This document shows positions 14,527 through 25,156 of a stretch of DNA of 64,000 nucleotides, one piece after another. Source of the stretch: Cellulomonas sp. Leaf395 (GTDB lineage: Bacteria > Actinomycetota > Actinomycetes > Actinomycetales > Cellulomonadaceae). Within the stretch, counting starts at the first letter, position 1. Every line of letters starts with the position of its first letter. The stretch is taken from NCBI RefSeq assembly GCF_001424125.1, contig NZ_LMQI01000005.1, forward strand, positions 465,567 to 529,566, in the 5' to 3' direction. The position numbers and the translations under genes are program-made. A model generated the notes under the pieces. The model saw nothing but the letters and a program-made list of their open reading frames with translations. It did no database searches and was not told where the DNA came from.

Positions 14527-15368
14527 CCGCGCCGTTCGGTGCCCGCCTGGCGGCCGCCATGGACGCGCACGGGCCTCTCTGCGTGGGGATCGACCCGCAC
14601 ACGAGCCTGCTCGAGGCGTGGGGGCTGACGGACGACGCCGAGGGGCTGCGCTCGTTCGCGCTGACGGTGATGGATGCCGTCGCCGGGCGCGTCGCGGCCG
14701 TGAAGCCGCAGGCCGCGTTCTTCGAGCGCCACGGCTCCGCCGGGGTCGCCGTGCTCGAAGAGGTGCTCGCGGTGGGCCGCGACACCGGGACCCTCGTGAT
14801 CGTCGACGCCAAGCGCGGTGACATCGGCTCGACGATGGGCGCCTACGCCGACGCGTTCCTGCGGGACGGCTCCCCGCTCGCCTGCGACGCCCTGACCGTG
14901 TCGCCGTACCTGGGGTTCGGCTCGCTGGACCCGGCGGTCGACCTGGCGCTCTCGTCGGGACGCGGTCTGTTCGTCCTGTGCCTCACCTCCAACAAGGAGG
15001 GGCAGGAGGTCCAGCACGCCCGCGACGACGACGGTGTCACGGTGGCGGCGCGCGTGGCGGCGCGGGCCGCGGCGCTGAACGCCGACGTCGACCCCCTGGG
15101 CTCGATCGGCCTCGTCGTGGGCGCCACCGTCGGCGACGCGGCCCGGCGCGCGGGCGTGGACCTGGTCGCCGTCAACGGACCCCTGCTCGCGCCCGGGGTC
15201 GGCGCTCAGGGGGCTGGACCTCGCGAGCTGGCGCAGGTGTTCGGGGCGGCACGCAGGCAGGTGGTGGCCTCCTCCTCGCGTGGCGTGCTGGCCGCCGGAC
15301 CCGACGTCTCGGCGCTGCGTGCCGCTGCCCGGGACGCCTCCGACGAGGCGGCTGCGGCCCTCTCCTGA
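14523..15368 (+). CDS. pyrF: Orotidine-5'-phosphate decarboxylase, type 2
   Basis: Last step of UMP synthesis. 281 residues, the length of the type 2 family found in actinobacteria rather than the ~230 of the E. coli type. Signatures: [17 protein letters not shown] near the start, [12 protein letters not shown], and the catalytic Asp-Lys-Asp array in [18 protein letters not shown] (~92-109). End of the pyr operon: the next gene begins 144 bp later with its own promoter candidate. Confidence 0.95.
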
Positions 15369-15420
15369 GCCAACGGGCGGGTGTCCCCGCAGGTCCGGGC
15401 GCACTGGACGCCCGCTCGCA

Positions 15421-15449
15421 TTGCCGATCAGGGTGCCGCTCGCTAGTTT
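15421..15449 (+). promoter_or_regulatory. Candidate promoter for mihF
   Basis: TTGCCG (15421-15426), a 17-bp spacer and TAGTTT (15444-15449) form a sigma-70-like promoter about 65 bp before the mihF GTG. An AAGGTGA ribosome-binding site follows at 15501-15507. Confidence 0.45.
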
Positions 15450-15512
15450 CGTTCTCACGATCCCGCGCATCTCCACGTGGGTCGCCGGCCCACTGACGAG
15501 AAGGTGACGCGC

Positions 15513-15824
15513 GTGGCACTCCCTCCGCTGACTCCCGAACAACGAGCGGATGCGCTCAAGAAGGCCGGTGCCGCCCGGCAGGCGCGCGCCGAGGTCAAGA
15601 ACCGCCTCAAGTACTCGCAGGGCACGCTCTCCGAGGTGATCGCGCAGGGGCAGGCGGACGAGACCATCGGCAAGCTCAAGGTCCTCGCGCTGCTCGAGTC
15701 CCTGCCCGGCGTGGGCAAGGTCAAGGCGCGTGCGATCATCTCCGAGATCGGAATCTCCGAGACCCGTCGCGTGCGCGGTCTCGGACCGCACCAGGTGAAG
15801 GCTCTCGTCGACCGTTTCGGGTGA
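15513..15824 (+). CDS. mihF: Actinobacterial integration host factor (mIHF)
   Basis: Small nucleoid-associated DNA-binding protein of actinobacteria, needed for phage L5 integration in mycobacteria and for chromosome compaction. 103 residues with GTG 15513; the longer open frame from 15477 adds residues not conserved in the family. Reads [17 protein letters not shown] at the start, a basic helix region, then the helix-two-turn-helix segment [20 protein letters not shown]. It sits directly before gmk, the usual actinobacterial order. Confidence 0.93.
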   Translation: MALPPLTPEQRADALKKAGAARQARAEVKNRLKYSQGTLSEVIAQGQADETIGKLKVLALLESLPGVGKVKARAIISEIGISETRRVRGLGPHQVKALVDRFG

Positions 15825-15828
15825 ACAT

Positions 15829-15863
15829 CTCGAGAAACGGCGGGCCACGCCGTCCATCTCGAG
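15829..15863 (+). terminator. Nested hairpin between mihF and gmk
   Basis: ACGGCG (15837-15842), a 5-nt loop and CGCCGT (15848-15853) form a perfect 6-bp stem. It is flanked by two CTCGAG copies (15829-15834 and 15858-15863) that can pair to extend it. The outer strand touches the purine-rich GAGGAG before gmk, so it could act as a weak terminator or limit gmk translation. No U-tract is present. Confidence 0.45.
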
Positions 15864-15879
15864 GAGCACCGCACCACCC

Positions 15880-16449
15880 ATGACGACGACGCCTGCCCGG
15901 CTGACCGTTCTCGCCGGCCCGACCGCTGTCGGCAAGGGGACGGTGTCTGCCGACGTCCGGTCTCGCTACCCCGAGGTCTGGCTCTCCGTCTCGGCCACCA
16001 CCAGGCCGCCCCGGCCTGGTGAGGTCGACGGCGTGCACTACCTGTTCGTCTCGGTGGACGAGTTCGACCGGATGGTCGAGCGCGGCGACCTCCTCGAGTG
16101 GGCGGTGGTGCACGGTCGGAACCGGTACGGCACCCCCCGGCGGCCCGTCGAGGAACGTCTGGCGGACGGCAAGCCGGCGCTCCTGGAGATCGACCTGCAG
16201 GGCGCCCGTCAGGTGCGGGACTCCATGCCCGACGCCCACTTCGTGTTCCTCGCACCCCCGTCCTTCGCCGAGCTGGAGCGGCGGCTCGTCGGACGGGGTA
16301 CGGAGGACGCGGAGGAGCGGGAGCGCCGGCTGAGCACGGCGCGGGTCGAGCTCGCCGCAGCGGAGGAGTTCGACCAGGTGATCGTCAACGACGACGTCCA
16401 GCGGGCGACCGACGAGCTGGTCCGCGGGATGGGTATCCCGACCAGGTAG
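15880..16449 (+). CDS. gmk: Guanylate kinase
   Basis: Phosphorylates GMP to GDP; cytosolic. 189 residues. P-loop [16 protein letters not shown] near residues 11-26 (GPTAVGKGT rather than GPSGVGKGT). The GMP-binding region [23 protein letters not shown] follows at ~39-61, then [16 protein letters not shown] and [16 protein letters not shown] 15880 is 55 bp after the mihF stop. Confidence 0.95.
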   Translation: MTTTPARLTVLAGPTAVGKGTVSADVRSRYPEVWLSVSATTRPPRPGEVDGVHYLFVSVDEFDRMVERGDLLEWAVVHGRNRYGTPRRPVEERLADGKPALLEIDLQGARQVRDSMPDAHFVFLAPPSFAELERRLVGRGTEDAEERERRLSTARVELAAAEEFDQVIVNDDVQRATDELVRGMGIPTR

Positions 16450-16452
16450 GAT
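16447..16452 (+). promoter_or_regulatory. Candidate -10 box for rpoZ
   Basis: TAGGAT overlaps the gmk stop codon and lies 39 nt before the rpoZ GTG. A GGGAGA ribosome-binding site at 16480-16485 lies between them. No clear -35 is seen. Confidence 0.35.
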
Positions 16453-16490
16453 AGAAGCAGCCCAACCCCTTTTACGTACGGGAGATCACC

Positions 16491-16754
16491 GTGTCCGGAA
16501 CCGTCGCCGCCCCCACCGGCATCACCGACCCGCCCATCGACCGTCTGCTCGAGCGTGCCGACTCCAAGTACGCGCTCGTCCTGTACTCGGCCAAGCGCGC
16601 GCGCCAGATCAACGCCTACTACTCGCAGCTCAACGAGGGCCTGCTCGAGTACGTCGGCCCGCTGGTGGACACGCGCCCGCAGGAGAAGCCGCTCTCCATC
16701 GCGATGCGCGAGATCGACGCCGGCCTGCTGACGTCCGAGGCCACCGAGGGCTGA
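16491..16754 (+). CDS. rpoZ: RNA polymerase omega subunit
   Basis: Assembly chaperone of the RNA polymerase beta' subunit. 87 residues. Contains [29 protein letters not shown] near residues 16-44, the conserved region for beta' contact. The C-terminus ends in [14 protein letters not shown], as in actinobacterial omegas. GTG start with a good ribosome-binding site (GGGAGATCACC). Gene order gmk-rpoZ-coaBC is conserved in bacteria. Confidence 0.95.
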   Translation: MSGTVAAPTGITDPPIDRLLERADSKYALVLYSAKRARQINAYYSQLNEGLLEYVGPLVDTRPQEKPLSIAMREIDAGLLTSEATEG

Positions 16755-16764
16755 CCCTCCCTCC

Positions 16765-17961
16765 ATGCGCATCGTCCTCGGCGTCGCGGGCGGCATCGCC
16801 GCCTACAAGGCGGTCCTGCTGCTGCGCCTGCTTCGCGAGGAGGGTCACGCCGTGCGCGTGGTCCCCACCCGGGCGGCGCTCGAGTTCGTCGGGCGGGCCA
16901 CGTGGGAGGCACTGTCCGGGCAGTCGGTGACCACCGACGTCTTCGAGGACGTCGACCAGGTCGCGCACGTCGCCGTCGGCAAGCAGGCCGAGCTCGTGAT
17001 CGTCGCCCCGGCGACGGCCGACCTCCTGGCCCGGGCTGCGACGGGGCAGGCGGACGACCTGCTGACCGCCACGCTGCTCGTGGCGCGCTGCCCGGTGCTG
17101 CTGGCGCCCGCCATGCACACGGAGATGTGGGAGCACCCGGCCACGGTCGCGAACGTGGCGACGCTCCGGGCGCGCGGTGTGCTCGTGCTGGACCCGGCCG
17201 CCGGTCGACTCACCGGCTCGGACACCGGGCCCGGCCGGCTGCCGGAGCCTGAGGAGATCGCCGCTGCCGCCCTGGCGTTGGTCGCCGACCGACCGCAGGA
17301 CCTCGCCGGGCGGCACGTCGTCGTCTCCGCGGGAGGCACCCGTGAGCCGCTGGACCCGGTCCGCTTCCTGGGCAACCGCTCGTCCGGCCGGCAGGGTGTC
17401 GCGCTCGCACGCACCGCGCACGCCCGCGGTGCCCGGGTCACGCTCGTGGCCGCGAACATCGATGTGCCGGCGCCCGCGGGTGTCGACGTCGTGCACGCCG
17501 AGACGGGCGCCGAGCTGCGCGACGCCGTGCGCGCCGCCGCGAAGGACGCCGAGGTCGTCGTCATGGCTGCCGCGGTCGCCGACTTCCGCCCGCGCACCAG
17601 CGCGGAGTCAAAGATCAAGAAGCAGCCGGACGGTGCACCGACCGTGCTGGAGCTCGTCGAGACGGTCGACATCCTGGCCGAGCTGGCGCACGACCGGCTG
17701 CGGCTCGGGCAGGTCGTCGTGGGCTTCGCCGCGGAGACGGGCGACGGCACCGGCGGCGTGCTCGACCACGGGCGCGCGAAGGCCCTGCGCAAGGGCGCCG
17801 ACCTGCTCGTGGTGAACGCCGTCGGTGGCGGGCGCGGGTTCGGCACCGACGTCAACGACGTGACGATCCTGGACGGCACCGGCACGGTCGTCGCAGCGGC
17901 CACCGGCAGCAAGGACCAGGTGGCTGACGCTGTCTGGGACGCCGTGCTCGCGCACGGCTGA
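16765..17961 (+). CDS. coaBC: Bifunctional phosphopantothenoylcysteine decarboxylase / phosphopantothenate-cysteine ligase
   Basis: Two consecutive steps of coenzyme A synthesis in one chain. 398 residues. The N-terminal flavoprotein decarboxylase domain starts [18 protein letters not shown] and includes [23 protein letters not shown] (catalytic His near 72) and [14 protein letters not shown]. The C-terminal synthetase domain begins near residue 188 with [19 protein letters not shown] and [13 protein letters not shown], followed by [12 protein letters not shown] start 10 bp after rpoZ; same operon. Confidence 0.95.
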   Translation: MRIVLGVAGGIAAYKAVLLLRLLREEGHAVRVVPTRAALEFVGRATWEALSGQSVTTDVFEDVDQVAHVAVGKQAELVIVAPATADLLARAATGQADDLLTATLLVARCPVLLAPAMHTEMWEHPATVANVATLRARGVLVLDPAAGRLTGSDTGPGRLPEPEEIAAAALALVADRPQDLAGRHVVVSAGGTREPLDPVRFLGNRSSGRQGVALARTAHARGARVTLVAANIDVPAPAGVDVVHAETGAELRDAVRAAAKDAEVVVMAAAVADFRPRTSAESKIKKQPDGAPTVLELVETVDILAELAHDRLRLGQVVVGFAAETGDGTGGVLDHGRAKALRKGADLLVVNAVGGGRGFGTDVNDVTILDGTGTVVAAATGSKDQVADAVWDAVLAHG

Positions 17962-17991
17962 GACCGGCCACCCGCACGCAGACGGGACCAT

Positions 17992-18004
17992 TACGCTGTC
18001 CGCC
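17992..18004 (+). promoter_or_regulatory. -10 box for leaderless metK transcript
   Basis: TACGCT (17992-17997) then 7 nt and the metK ATG at 18005. No ribosome-binding site or SAM riboswitch is seen in the 43-bp gap after coaBC. Confidence 0.5.
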
Positions 18005-19207
18005 ATGACCGAGCCCGACATGCGCCTGTTCACGTCCGAGTCCGTGACCGAGGGGCACCCGGACAAGATCTGTGACCAGATCTCCGACGCCATCCTCGAC
18101 GCGATGCTCGATCAGGACCCTCAGGCGCGGGTCGCGGTGGAGACGATGGTCACCACCGGCCTGGTGCACGTCGCCGGTGAGGTCACCACCAGTGCGTACG
18201 TCGAGATCCCGCAGATCGTCCGCGAGGTGGTCCGGGGGATCGGCTACACGTCCTCGGCGATCGGCTTCGACGGCGACTCCTGCGGCATCTCGGTCTCGAT
18301 CGGGCAGCAGTCGCCGGACATCGCGGCGGGCGTGGACAAGGCGCTCGAGATCCGCGAGGACTCGTCGGACCTCGACCCGCTGGACGCGCAGGGTGCGGGA
18401 GACCAGGGCCTGATGTTCGGCTACGCCTCGGACGACACCCCGACCCTGCTGCCGCTGCCCATCTGGCTCGCGCACAGGCTTGCCGAGCGCCTGACGCTGG
18501 TGCGCAAGGAAGGGATCCTTCCGGGGCTGCGTCCCGACGGGAAGACCCAGGTCACCATCGGCTACGACGGCGACCGCGCCGTGCGGCTCGACACCGTCGT
18601 CCTGTCCTCGCAGCACGACCCGGACGTGCCGCTGGAGACGACCCTGCGGCCGGCGGTCGCCGAGCTCGTCGTCGCGCCGGTCCTGGAGCAGCTGGACCTG
18701 GACACGACCGACTACCGCCTGCTGGTGAACCCGACCGGCACGTTCGTGGTCGGCGGCCCTCAGGGCGACGCCGGCCTGACCGGGCGCAAGATCATCGTCG
18801 ACACCTACGGTGGGATTGCCCGGCACGGGGGCGGGGCGTTCTCCGGCAAGGACCCGTCGAAGGTGGACCGCTCGGCCGCCTACGCGATGCGCTGGGTGGC
18901 GAAGAACGTCGTCGCCGCCGGGCTCGCCCGGCGGTGCGAGGTCCAAGTCGCCTACGCCATCGGCAAGGCCAACCCGGTCGGCCTCTACGTCGAGACGTTC
19001 GGCACCGAGACGGTGCCGCTCGCCCGACTGACCGCCGCCATCCGTGAGGTGTTCGACCTGCGGCCGGCAGCGATCGTGCGGGACCTGGACCTGCTCCGGC
19101 CGATCTACCGCAAGACGGCCGCGTACGGGCACTTCGGCCGTGAGCTTCCGGAGTTCACGTGGGAGCGCACGGACCGCGTGGCAGACCTCCAGTCCGCGGT
19201 GGGCTGA
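18005..19207 (+). CDS. metK: S-adenosylmethionine synthetase
   Basis: Makes SAM from methionine and ATP. 400 residues. Key segments: [25 protein letters not shown] near the start (ATP-binding HPDK), [12 protein letters not shown] near residue 132, and the glycine-rich loop [20 protein letters not shown] near residue 277. K and D residues of the active site are in place. Followed by priA after 63 bp. Confidence 0.97.
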   Translation: MTEPDMRLFTSESVTEGHPDKICDQISDAILDAMLDQDPQARVAVETMVTTGLVHVAGEVTTSAYVEIPQIVREVVRGIGYTSSAIGFDGDSCGISVSIGQQSPDIAAGVDKALEIREDSSDLDPLDAQGAGDQGLMFGYASDDTPTLLPLPIWLAHRLAERLTLVRKEGILPGLRPDGKTQVTIGYDGDRAVRLDTVVLSSQHDPDVPLETTLRPAVAELVVAPVLEQLDLDTTDYRLLVNPTGTFVVGGPQGDAGLTGRKIIVDTYGGIARHGGGAFSGKDPSKVDRSAAYAMRWVAKNVVAAGLARRCEVQVAYAIGKANPVGLYVETFGTETVPLARLTAAIREVFDLRPAAIVRDLDLLRPIYRKTAAYGHFGRELPEFTWERTDRVADLQSAVG

Positions 19208-19270
19208 CGCAGGTCGTCGGTCCCGGTCGCCCGGCACGTCCGGGACAGGCGGGGATGGTCTGATGAGCGT

Positions 19271-21352
19271 GTGGACGTGAGCGCCGACGGCGAGCAGCTG
19301 ATGCTGGAAGGGCTGCCGCAGCCGAAGCGACGCACCCGAGCCGTCGTCGACGGTGCGCCCCCGGCGGAGCACCTGCCGGTCGCGCGCCTGTGCGTCGACC
19401 TGACGCCCGCACACCTGGACCGGGTCTTCGAGTACCTGGTCCCGGCAACGCTGGCGGACACCGCGGTGCCCGGCACCCGCGTCAAGGTGCGGTTCGGCGC
19501 ACAGGACGTCAACGGCTACGTGCTGGAGCGCGTCGACGAGGCCGAGCACGACGGCACGCTCCAACCGGTGCGCAAGGTCGTCTCGACCGAGCCGGTGCTC
19601 ACCCCGCAGGTCGCCAGGCTCGCCCGTGCGGTCGCGGACCGGTGGGCGGGGACGTTGAACGACGTGCTCCGCCTCGCGATCCCCGCCCGGCACGCCCGCG
19701 TGGAGGCCGAGGTTCCCGCACCGTCGGACGAGCCGCCGACGCCGTCACCGTCGGCCACCGCGTGGGCGCCGTACCGCGGTGGCGCCGCGTTCCTGCAGCA
19801 CGTGACCGCCGGCGGCGCCCCGAGGGCGGTGTGGTCGGCCCTGCCCGGTGCCGAGGGCGAGCGCTGGCCCGACGCGATCGCGCAGGCGGTCGCGGCCTGC
19901 GTGCTGGGCGGACGCGGTGCGCTGGTCGTCGTGCCCGACGCACGCGACATCGACCGGGTGCTCGCCGCGCTGGAGGCGGCCGGCGTCCCGCGGTGGACGC
20001 CCGGGTCGACGGGTGGTGCCGTCCGCCTCGCCGCCGACGACGGCCCGGCCGGGCGTTACCGGTCGTTCCTCGCGGCGCTCCGTGGCCGAGCGACCGTGGT
20101 CGTCGGGACTCGTGCCTCGGCGTTCGCGCCAGTGGCCGACCTCGGGCTCGCCGTGGTGTGGGATGACGGGGACCCGCTGCACGCCGAGCCGCGAGCGCCG
20201 TACCCGCACGTCCGCGAGGTGCTCGCCCTGCGGTCCGAGCTCGAGCAGTGCGCGCTCCTGGTGGCCGCGCACGGCCGCAGCGTGGAGGCGCAGGCCCTGG
20301 TCGAGTCGGGCTGGGCACGCGAGGTGGTCGCGGACCGCGCCACGACGCGTGCCCGGGCGGCGCGGGTGCTGGCGCTGACGTCGGTCGAGCTCGCACGGGA
20401 GGGGCCGGCGGCTGCCGCGAGGCTCCCGGCACCTGCGTGGCGCACGCTGCGCGACCGGTTGGCCGACGGCCCCGTCCTCGTGCAGGTGCCGCGTGCGGGG
20501 TATGTGCCCGCGGTCGCGTGCGCGCGGTGCCGGGCGGCGGCACGCTGCGGCGAGTGCCACGGCCCGTTGGGTCTGACCACGGCGGACGGCGTCCCCACCT
20601 GCGGCTGGTGCGGGCGGCTGGCCACCGACTGGCGGTGCACCGAGTGCGGTGCCGGGGCGCTGCGCTCCGTCCGCGTCGGCTCGGAGCGGACGGCCGAGGA
20701 GCTGGGTCGCGCGTTCCCGGGGGTGCCGATCCGCGTCTCCGGGGCCCGGGCGGCCGGTGGCGTGCTGGCCGTCGTCGCCGATGCGCCGGCGGTCGTCGTC
20801 GCGACGCCGGGTGCCGAGCCGGTCGCGCCGGGCGGGTACGCCGCCGCTCTGCTGCTGGACGCCGCCGTCAGCACCGCCGGGGCGTCCCTGCGAACGGGGG
20901 AGGACGCGCTCCGCCGCTGGCTCACGGCCGCAGCCCTGGTGCGTCCGGCCTCCGCGGGCGGGACCGTCGTGCTGGTCGGCGACGCCGAGGAGCGGGTCAC
21001 CCAGGCGCTGGTGCGGTGGGACCCCTCCGGGTACGCCTCGCGCGAGCTCGCCGAGCGCGTGGAGCTCGCCCTGCCGCCCGCGGTGCGGATGGCCTCGGTC
21101 ACCGGACCTCGCGACGCCGTCGACACCTTGCTGTCCCGGCTGGACCTCGCCGACGCCGAGATCCTCGGCCCGGTCCCGGTCGATGCGCCCGAGCACGACG
21201 CGCTCGAACCGGCCGTCCGGGCCCTCATCCGGGTGCCGCGCGCCGGCGGGGCGTCCCTGGCGCGCGCGCTGTCCGCGTCGCTGGCTGTGCGCAGCGCTCG
21301 GCGCGAGGGTGGCGCGGTGCGCGTCCAGATGGACCCGGCGGACCTCGGATGA
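19271..21352 (+). CDS. priA: PriA-like primosomal protein N' without helicase motifs
   Basis: 693 residues. The N-terminal 3'-end-binding domain (LTPAHLDRVFEYLVPATLADTAVPGTRVKVRFG, about residues 42-75) matches replication-restart PriA. The zinc module is intact: eight cysteines at residues 417, 420, 426, 429, 444, 447, 456 and 459. But no Walker A GxGKT is present, and the position of the DEEH box reads WDDGDP (~297). This is the known state of actinobacterial PriA, which is thought to lack helicase activity and act as a loader. GTG start; the stop overlaps the HAD gene by 4 nt. Confidence 0.9.
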   Translation: MDVSADGEQLMLEGLPQPKRRTRAVVDGAPPAEHLPVARLCVDLTPAHLDRVFEYLVPATLADTAVPGTRVKVRFGAQDVNGYVLERVDEAEHDGTLQPVRKVVSTEPVLTPQVARLARAVADRWAGTLNDVLRLAIPARHARVEAEVPAPSDEPPTPSPSATAWAPYRGGAAFLQHVTAGGAPRAVWSALPGAEGERWPDAIAQAVAACVLGGRGALVVVPDARDIDRVLAALEAAGVPRWTPGSTGGAVRLAADDGPAGRYRSFLAALRGRATVVVGTRASAFAPVADLGLAVVWDDGDPLHAEPRAPYPHVREVLALRSELEQCALLVAAHGRSVEAQALVESGWAREVVADRATTRARAARVLALTSVELAREGPAAAARLPAPAWRTLRDRLADGPVLVQVPRAGYVPAVACARCRAAARCGECHGPLGLTTADGVPTCGWCGRLATDWRCTECGAGALRSVRVGSERTAEELGRAFPGVPIRVSGARAAGGVLAVVADAPAVVVATPGAEPVAPGGYAAALLLDAAVSTAGASLRTGEDALRRWLTAAALVRPASAGGTVVLVGDAEERVTQALVRWDPSGYASRELAERVELALPPAVRMASVTGPRDAVDTLLSRLDLADAEILGPVPVDAPEHDALEPAVRALIRVPRAGGASLARALSASLAVRSARREGGAVRVQMDPADLG

Positions 21353-21960
21353 TCGACACGGTGGTCCTCGACCTCGGCAACGTGCTCGTGCGGTGGGAGC
21401 CCCACCGGCCCTTCATCGGGCGGCTCCCGGAGGCGGACACGGCTGCCTTCCTCACGGAGTTCAACTTCATGGCGTTCAACCACCTCCAGGACGCCGGGCG
21501 GTCCTGGGCGGATGCGCGGGCGGACCTCTCCACGACCGCACCCGAGCACCTGCCGGCGCTCGACGTGTACGTCGAGCACTTCGCCGACACGCTGGCCGGA
21601 CCGGTCCCGGGATCGCACGACCTGGTGCGCGACCTGCACGCGCTCGGCATCCGGCTGCTCGGGCTCACCAACTGGTCGGCGGAGACGTTCCACCTGGCGG
21701 AGCACGCCGCACCCGCGATCGGGCTGCTCGAGGAGGTGCTGGTCTCGGGCGAGGTCGGTGTCGCGAAGCCGGACCCACGGATGTTCGCGCTGCTGACGCA
21801 GCGATTCGGTCTGCGCCCGGAGAGCACGGTGTTCGCCGACGACTCCCCGGCGAACGTCGCCGCCGGAGCGGCAGCCGGGTTCGACGCGGTCCGGTTCACC
21901 AGCGCCGACGGGCTCCGCGCGGACCTCGTGGCGCGCGGGGTCGCGCTGCCGCGCACCTAG
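21349..21960 (+). CDS. HAD-superfamily hydrolase
   Basis: 203 residues. Motif I is [14 protein letters not shown] (residues 4-17), which has Asp at the nucleophile position but Asn in place of the second Asp (DLGN instead of DxD), as in the HAD-IA 'DLGNVL' subgroup. Motif [10 protein letters not shown] (~104-111), lysine in [14 protein letters not shown] (~144), motif [19 protein letters not shown] (~163). Haloacid dehalogenase- or phosphatase-like; substrate unknown. Overlaps the priA stop and ends 10 bp before fmt. Confidence 0.87.
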   Translation: MIDTVVLDLGNVLVRWEPHRPFIGRLPEADTAAFLTEFNFMAFNHLQDAGRSWADARADLSTTAPEHLPALDVYVEHFADTLAGPVPGSHDLVRDLHALGIRLLGLTNWSAETFHLAEHAAPAIGLLEEVLVSGEVGVAKPDPRMFALLTQRFGLRPESTVFADDSPANVAAGAAAGFDAVRFTSADGLRADLVARGVALPRT

Positions 21961-21970
21961 GATCGACGCC
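21958..21970 (+). promoter_or_regulatory. -10 box for leaderless fmt transcript
   Basis: TAGGAT (21958-21963) spans the stop of the HAD gene; 7 nt later comes the fmt ATG at 21971. No ribosome-binding site is seen. Confidence 0.5.
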
Positions 21971-22909
21971 ATGCGACTGCTCTTCGCCGGAACTCCCGCG
22001 GCCGCGGTGCCGTCGCTCGAGGCGCTCCTCGCCTCCCGTCATGAGGTCGTGGCCGTCCTCACGCGTCCCGACGCCCGCTCAGGGCGCGGCCGGGCCTCGG
22101 CTCCGAGCGAGATCAAGGCGCGCGCTCGGGAGGCCGGTCTCGAGGTCCTGACGCCGCAGCGCCCGCGGGACGAGGACTTCCAGGCGCGGCTGGCCGAGCT
22201 CGCGGTCGACGCGGCCCCGGTCGTCGCCTACGGAGCGCTGATCCCGCCCGCGCTGCTGGACGTGCCGACCCACGGCTGGGTCAACCTGCACTTCTCGGTG
22301 CTGCCCGCCTGGCGGGGGGCGGCCCCCGTGCAGCACGCGATCATCGCCGGCGACGAGGTGTCGGGCGCGTCGACGTTCCGGCTCGAGGCGGGCCTGGACA
22401 CGGGGCCGGTGTTCGGGTTCCTCACCGAGACGATCCGTGCGCGGGACACGGCCGGGGACCTGCTCGGACGCCTGGCGGTGGCCGGTGCCGGGCTGCTGGT
22501 GCAGACGCTCGACGCCCTCGAGGACGGCATCCTCAGCCCGGTCGTGCAGTCCACGGACGGTGTGAGCCTCGCGCCGAAGATCGAGGTCGAGGACGCACGG
22601 GTGCGCTGGTCGCACCCGGCGCACGCCGTCGACCGGCTGGTCCGCGGCTGCACCCCCGCGCCGGGCGCGTGGACGACCCTGCCCGACGGCTCCCGGCTCG
22701 GCCTGGCGCCCGTCGTTCCCGTCGCCGACGTCACCGACCTGGCGCCGGGGCAGCTGCTGGCCGGTAAGAAGGAGGTGCTCGTCGGGACCGGCGGGCACGC
22801 CGTGCGGCTGACCGAGGTGACCCCGCAGGGCAAGCGGGCGATGGCCGCAGCGGACTGGGTCCGCGGCGCGCGCCTCGGGTCCGACACCGTGCTCGGCGGT
22901 GCGGCATGA
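21971..22909 (+). CDS. fmt: Methionyl-tRNA formyltransferase
   Basis: Formylates initiator Met-tRNA using 10-formyl-THF. 312 residues. N-terminal Rossmann-type hydrolase domain starts [20 protein letters not shown]. The catalytic Asn-His-Asp array lies in [18 protein letters not shown] (~105-122) and [10 protein letters not shown] (~139). The C-terminal domain (from ~205) binds tRNA. Overlaps rsmB (ATGA). Confidence 0.96.
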   Translation: MRLLFAGTPAAAVPSLEALLASRHEVVAVLTRPDARSGRGRASAPSEIKARAREAGLEVLTPQRPRDEDFQARLAELAVDAAPVVAYGALIPPALLDVPTHGWVNLHFSVLPAWRGAAPVQHAIIAGDEVSGASTFRLEAGLDTGPVFGFLTETIRARDTAGDLLGRLAVAGAGLLVQTLDALEDGILSPVVQSTDGVSLAPKIEVEDARVRWSHPAHAVDRLVRGCTPAPGAWTTLPDGSRLGLAPVVPVADVTDLAPGQLLAGKKEVLVGTGGHAVRLTEVTPQGKRAMAAADWVRGARLGSDTVLGGAA

Positions 22910-24420
22910 GCCCCGCGGACGACCGTCGGGACCCGAGCGGCCGCCAGCGGGGTGCCGCCCGGTCGCAGGGCCGGACGCAGCGGTCGGCCGCCGCACCGTC
23001 CCAGCGCCGCCGTGGCAGCGATCCGGCGCGGACCGCCGCGTACGACGTCCTGCGCTCCGTCGACGGCTCCGACGCGTACGCCAACCTGGTGCTCCCGCCC
23101 GTGCTGCGCGACCGGCGGATCACCGGCCGGGACGCGGCGTTCGCCACCGAGCTCGCCTACGGCACGCTCCGGCTGCGCGGCCGGTACGACGCGATCATCG
23201 CCCAGGCGGCGGACCGCGAGGTCGGCACGATCGACGCTCCCGCGCTCGACGTCCTGCGGCTCGGTGTCCACCAGCTGCTGGGCATGCGCGTGCCCGCGCA
23301 CGCGGCGGTGTCCGAGACGGTCGGGCTGGCCCGAGAGCAGCTGGGCACCGGCCCGTCGCAGTTCGTGAACGCGGTCCTGCGGACGGTCGGGCGGTCCTCG
23401 CCGGAGGAGTGGGAGCAGCGGATCCGTGCGGCCGTCGGCGACGACGCGCTGGCCCAGCTCTCCGTCGTGGAGAGCCATCCCCTCTGGGTGGTACGTGCGC
23501 TGCGCGAGGCGCTGGTGGGCAACGGACGGGCGAGCGACGAGATCGCGGCGCTGCTCGCCGCCGACAACGTCGCACCCCGCGTGACCATCGTCGCGCGTCC
23601 CGGTCTCGCCGGGACCGACGAGGTCATCGACGACGCGGGGGACAGTGTCGGGACGGTCGGTGCTCTGGCGCCCACCTCCGTCATCCTCTCGGGCGGCGAC
23701 CCGGCCGCCCTGCCCAGCGTGCGCGACGGCCGCGCGGGGGTGCAGGACGAGGGCAGCCAGCTGGTCACGCTCGCCCTCACGCAGGCGCCCCTCGACGGCC
23801 CCGACGAACGGTGGCTCGACCTGTGCGCGGGCCCCGGGGGCAAAGCCGCGCTGCTCGCCGCCGTCGCGGGGGAGCGCGGAGCCCGGATCGTGGCCAACGA
23901 GGTGCAGCCGCACCGCACCCGGCTCGTCGAGCAGGCGTTGCGGGCGGTGCCGGCCGACGCGGTCGAGGACGTCCGGACCGGCGACGGGCGGACGGTCGGG
24001 ACGGACGAGCCGGGCGCGTACGACCGCGTGATGGTCGATGCCCCGTGCACCGGGCTCGGGGCGCTGCGGCGGCGTCCCGAGGCGCGCTGGCGCCGGACTC
24101 CGGCCGACCTCGCGGGTCTCAGTGCCCTGCAGCGCGACCTGCTGGTCTCCGCCCTGCAGGCCGTCCGGCCCGGGGGAGTCGTGGCGTACGTGACGTGCTC
24201 GCCGCACCTCGTGGAGACGCAGCTCGTCGTGAAGGATGCCCTGCGGGCCGCCGGCCGCCTCGGCGTGGAGGTCGTCCCGATCGACGCGGCGGCGGTGGTC
24301 CGGGAGGTCGCTCCGGGCGGCGCGGTGGACCTCGACGACACCCGGGCCGACGTGCAGCTGTGGCCGCACGTGCACGGCACGGATGCGATGCACCTGACGC
24401 TGCTGCGCCGCACAAGCTGA
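22906..24420 (+). CDS. rsmB: 16S rRNA m5C967 methyltransferase (RsmB/Fmu type)
   Basis: 504 residues. N-terminal NusB-like RNA-binding domain ([16 protein letters not shown] onward, ~39-180) preceded by a basic, Arg/Gln-rich 35-residue tail. SAM-binding motif [18 protein letters not shown] near residues 305-322. Two cysteines of the m5C mechanism: [19 protein letters not shown] (~377) and [13 protein letters not shown] (~431). Substrate C967 of 16S rRNA is by family. fmt-rsmB pairing is common in bacteria. Confidence 0.92.
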   Translation: MSPADDRRDPSGRQRGAARSQGRTQRSAAAPSQRRRGSDPARTAAYDVLRSVDGSDAYANLVLPPVLRDRRITGRDAAFATELAYGTLRLRGRYDAIIAQAADREVGTIDAPALDVLRLGVHQLLGMRVPAHAAVSETVGLAREQLGTGPSQFVNAVLRTVGRSSPEEWEQRIRAAVGDDALAQLSVVESHPLWVVRALREALVGNGRASDEIAALLAADNVAPRVTIVARPGLAGTDEVIDDAGDSVGTVGALAPTSVILSGGDPAALPSVRDGRAGVQDEGSQLVTLALTQAPLDGPDERWLDLCAGPGGKAALLAAVAGERGARIVANEVQPHRTRLVEQALRAVPADAVEDVRTGDGRTVGTDEPGAYDRVMVDAPCTGLGALRRRPEARWRRTPADLAGLSALQRDLLVSALQAVRPGGVVAYVTCSPHLVETQLVVKDALRAAGRLGVEVVPIDAAAVVREVAPGGAVDLDDTRADVQLWPHVHGTDAMHLTLLRRTS

Positions 24421-24431
24421 GCCGACGCCTC

Positions 24432-24443
24432 TAGGCTGGCCCG
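24432..24443 (+). promoter_or_regulatory. -10 box for leaderless rpe transcript
   Basis: TAGGCT (24432-24437), 6 nt, then the rpe GTG at 24444. No ribosome-binding site between. Confidence 0.5.
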
Positions 24444-25103
24444 GTGCCTGCGCTGATCAACCCGAGCATCCTGTCCGCCGACTTCGCCAACCTCGAGCGC
24501 GACCTCCAGAGGATTGCCGCGGCCGACTTCGTGCACGTCGACGTCATGGACAACCACTTCGTCCCCAACCTGACGCTGGGTCTGCCCGTCGTGAAGCGGA
24601 TCGCGGAGGTGTCGCCCGTCCCGCTGGACGTGCACCTGATGATCGAGGACGCCGACCGCTGGGCCCCCGAGTACGCGGCGCTCGGCGCGGCCTCGGTGAC
24701 GTTCCACGCCGAAGCCACCCAGGCGCCCGTGCGGCTGGCACGGGAGCTGCGGTCGCGCGGCGTCCGCGCGGGGATCGCGCTGCGACCCACCTCCCCGGTC
24801 GAGCCGCTGCTCGACCTGCTGCCGGAGTTCGACATGATCCTGGTGATGACGGTCGAGCCCGGTTTCGGGGGCCAGTCGTTCATCGAGGGGATGCTGCCCA
24901 AGATCCGCCGGGCGCGCCACGCGATCGAGGAGTCGGGTGCCGACACCTGGATCCAGGTGGACGGGGGAGTCGCACGGGACACCATCGGGCGGATCGCGCA
25001 GGCCGGGGCGAACGTCTTCGTCGCCGGGTCCGCCGTGTACGGGGCGCCCGACGTCGCCGCCGAGATCGTCGCACTGCGGGAGCTGGCGAACGCGGACGCC
25101 TGA
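24444..25103 (+). CDS. rpe: Ribulose-phosphate 3-epimerase
   Basis: Interconverts ribulose-5-P and xylulose-5-P in the pentose phosphate pathway; TIM barrel, metal-dependent. 219 residues. Signature segments: [17 protein letters not shown] at the start, [16 protein letters not shown] (~33-48) with metal ligands His and Asp, [12 protein letters not shown] (~65), [13 protein letters not shown] (~136) and [20 protein letters not shown] (~170). Its product feeds ribulose-5-P, a substrate for RibBA in the operon just downstream. Confidence 0.96.
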   Translation: MPALINPSILSADFANLERDLQRIAAADFVHVDVMDNHFVPNLTLGLPVVKRIAEVSPVPLDVHLMIEDADRWAPEYAALGAASVTFHAEATQAPVRLARELRSRGVRAGIALRPTSPVEPLLDLLPEFDMILVMTVEPGFGGQSFIEGMLPKIRRARHAIEESGADTWIQVDGGVARDTIGRIAQAGANVFVAGSAVYGAPDVAAEIVALRELANADA

Positions 25104-25156
25104 CCGGCGGGAATGCCTGGTGTGGCATGATCGTTGGCGCAAGACGAACACATACA

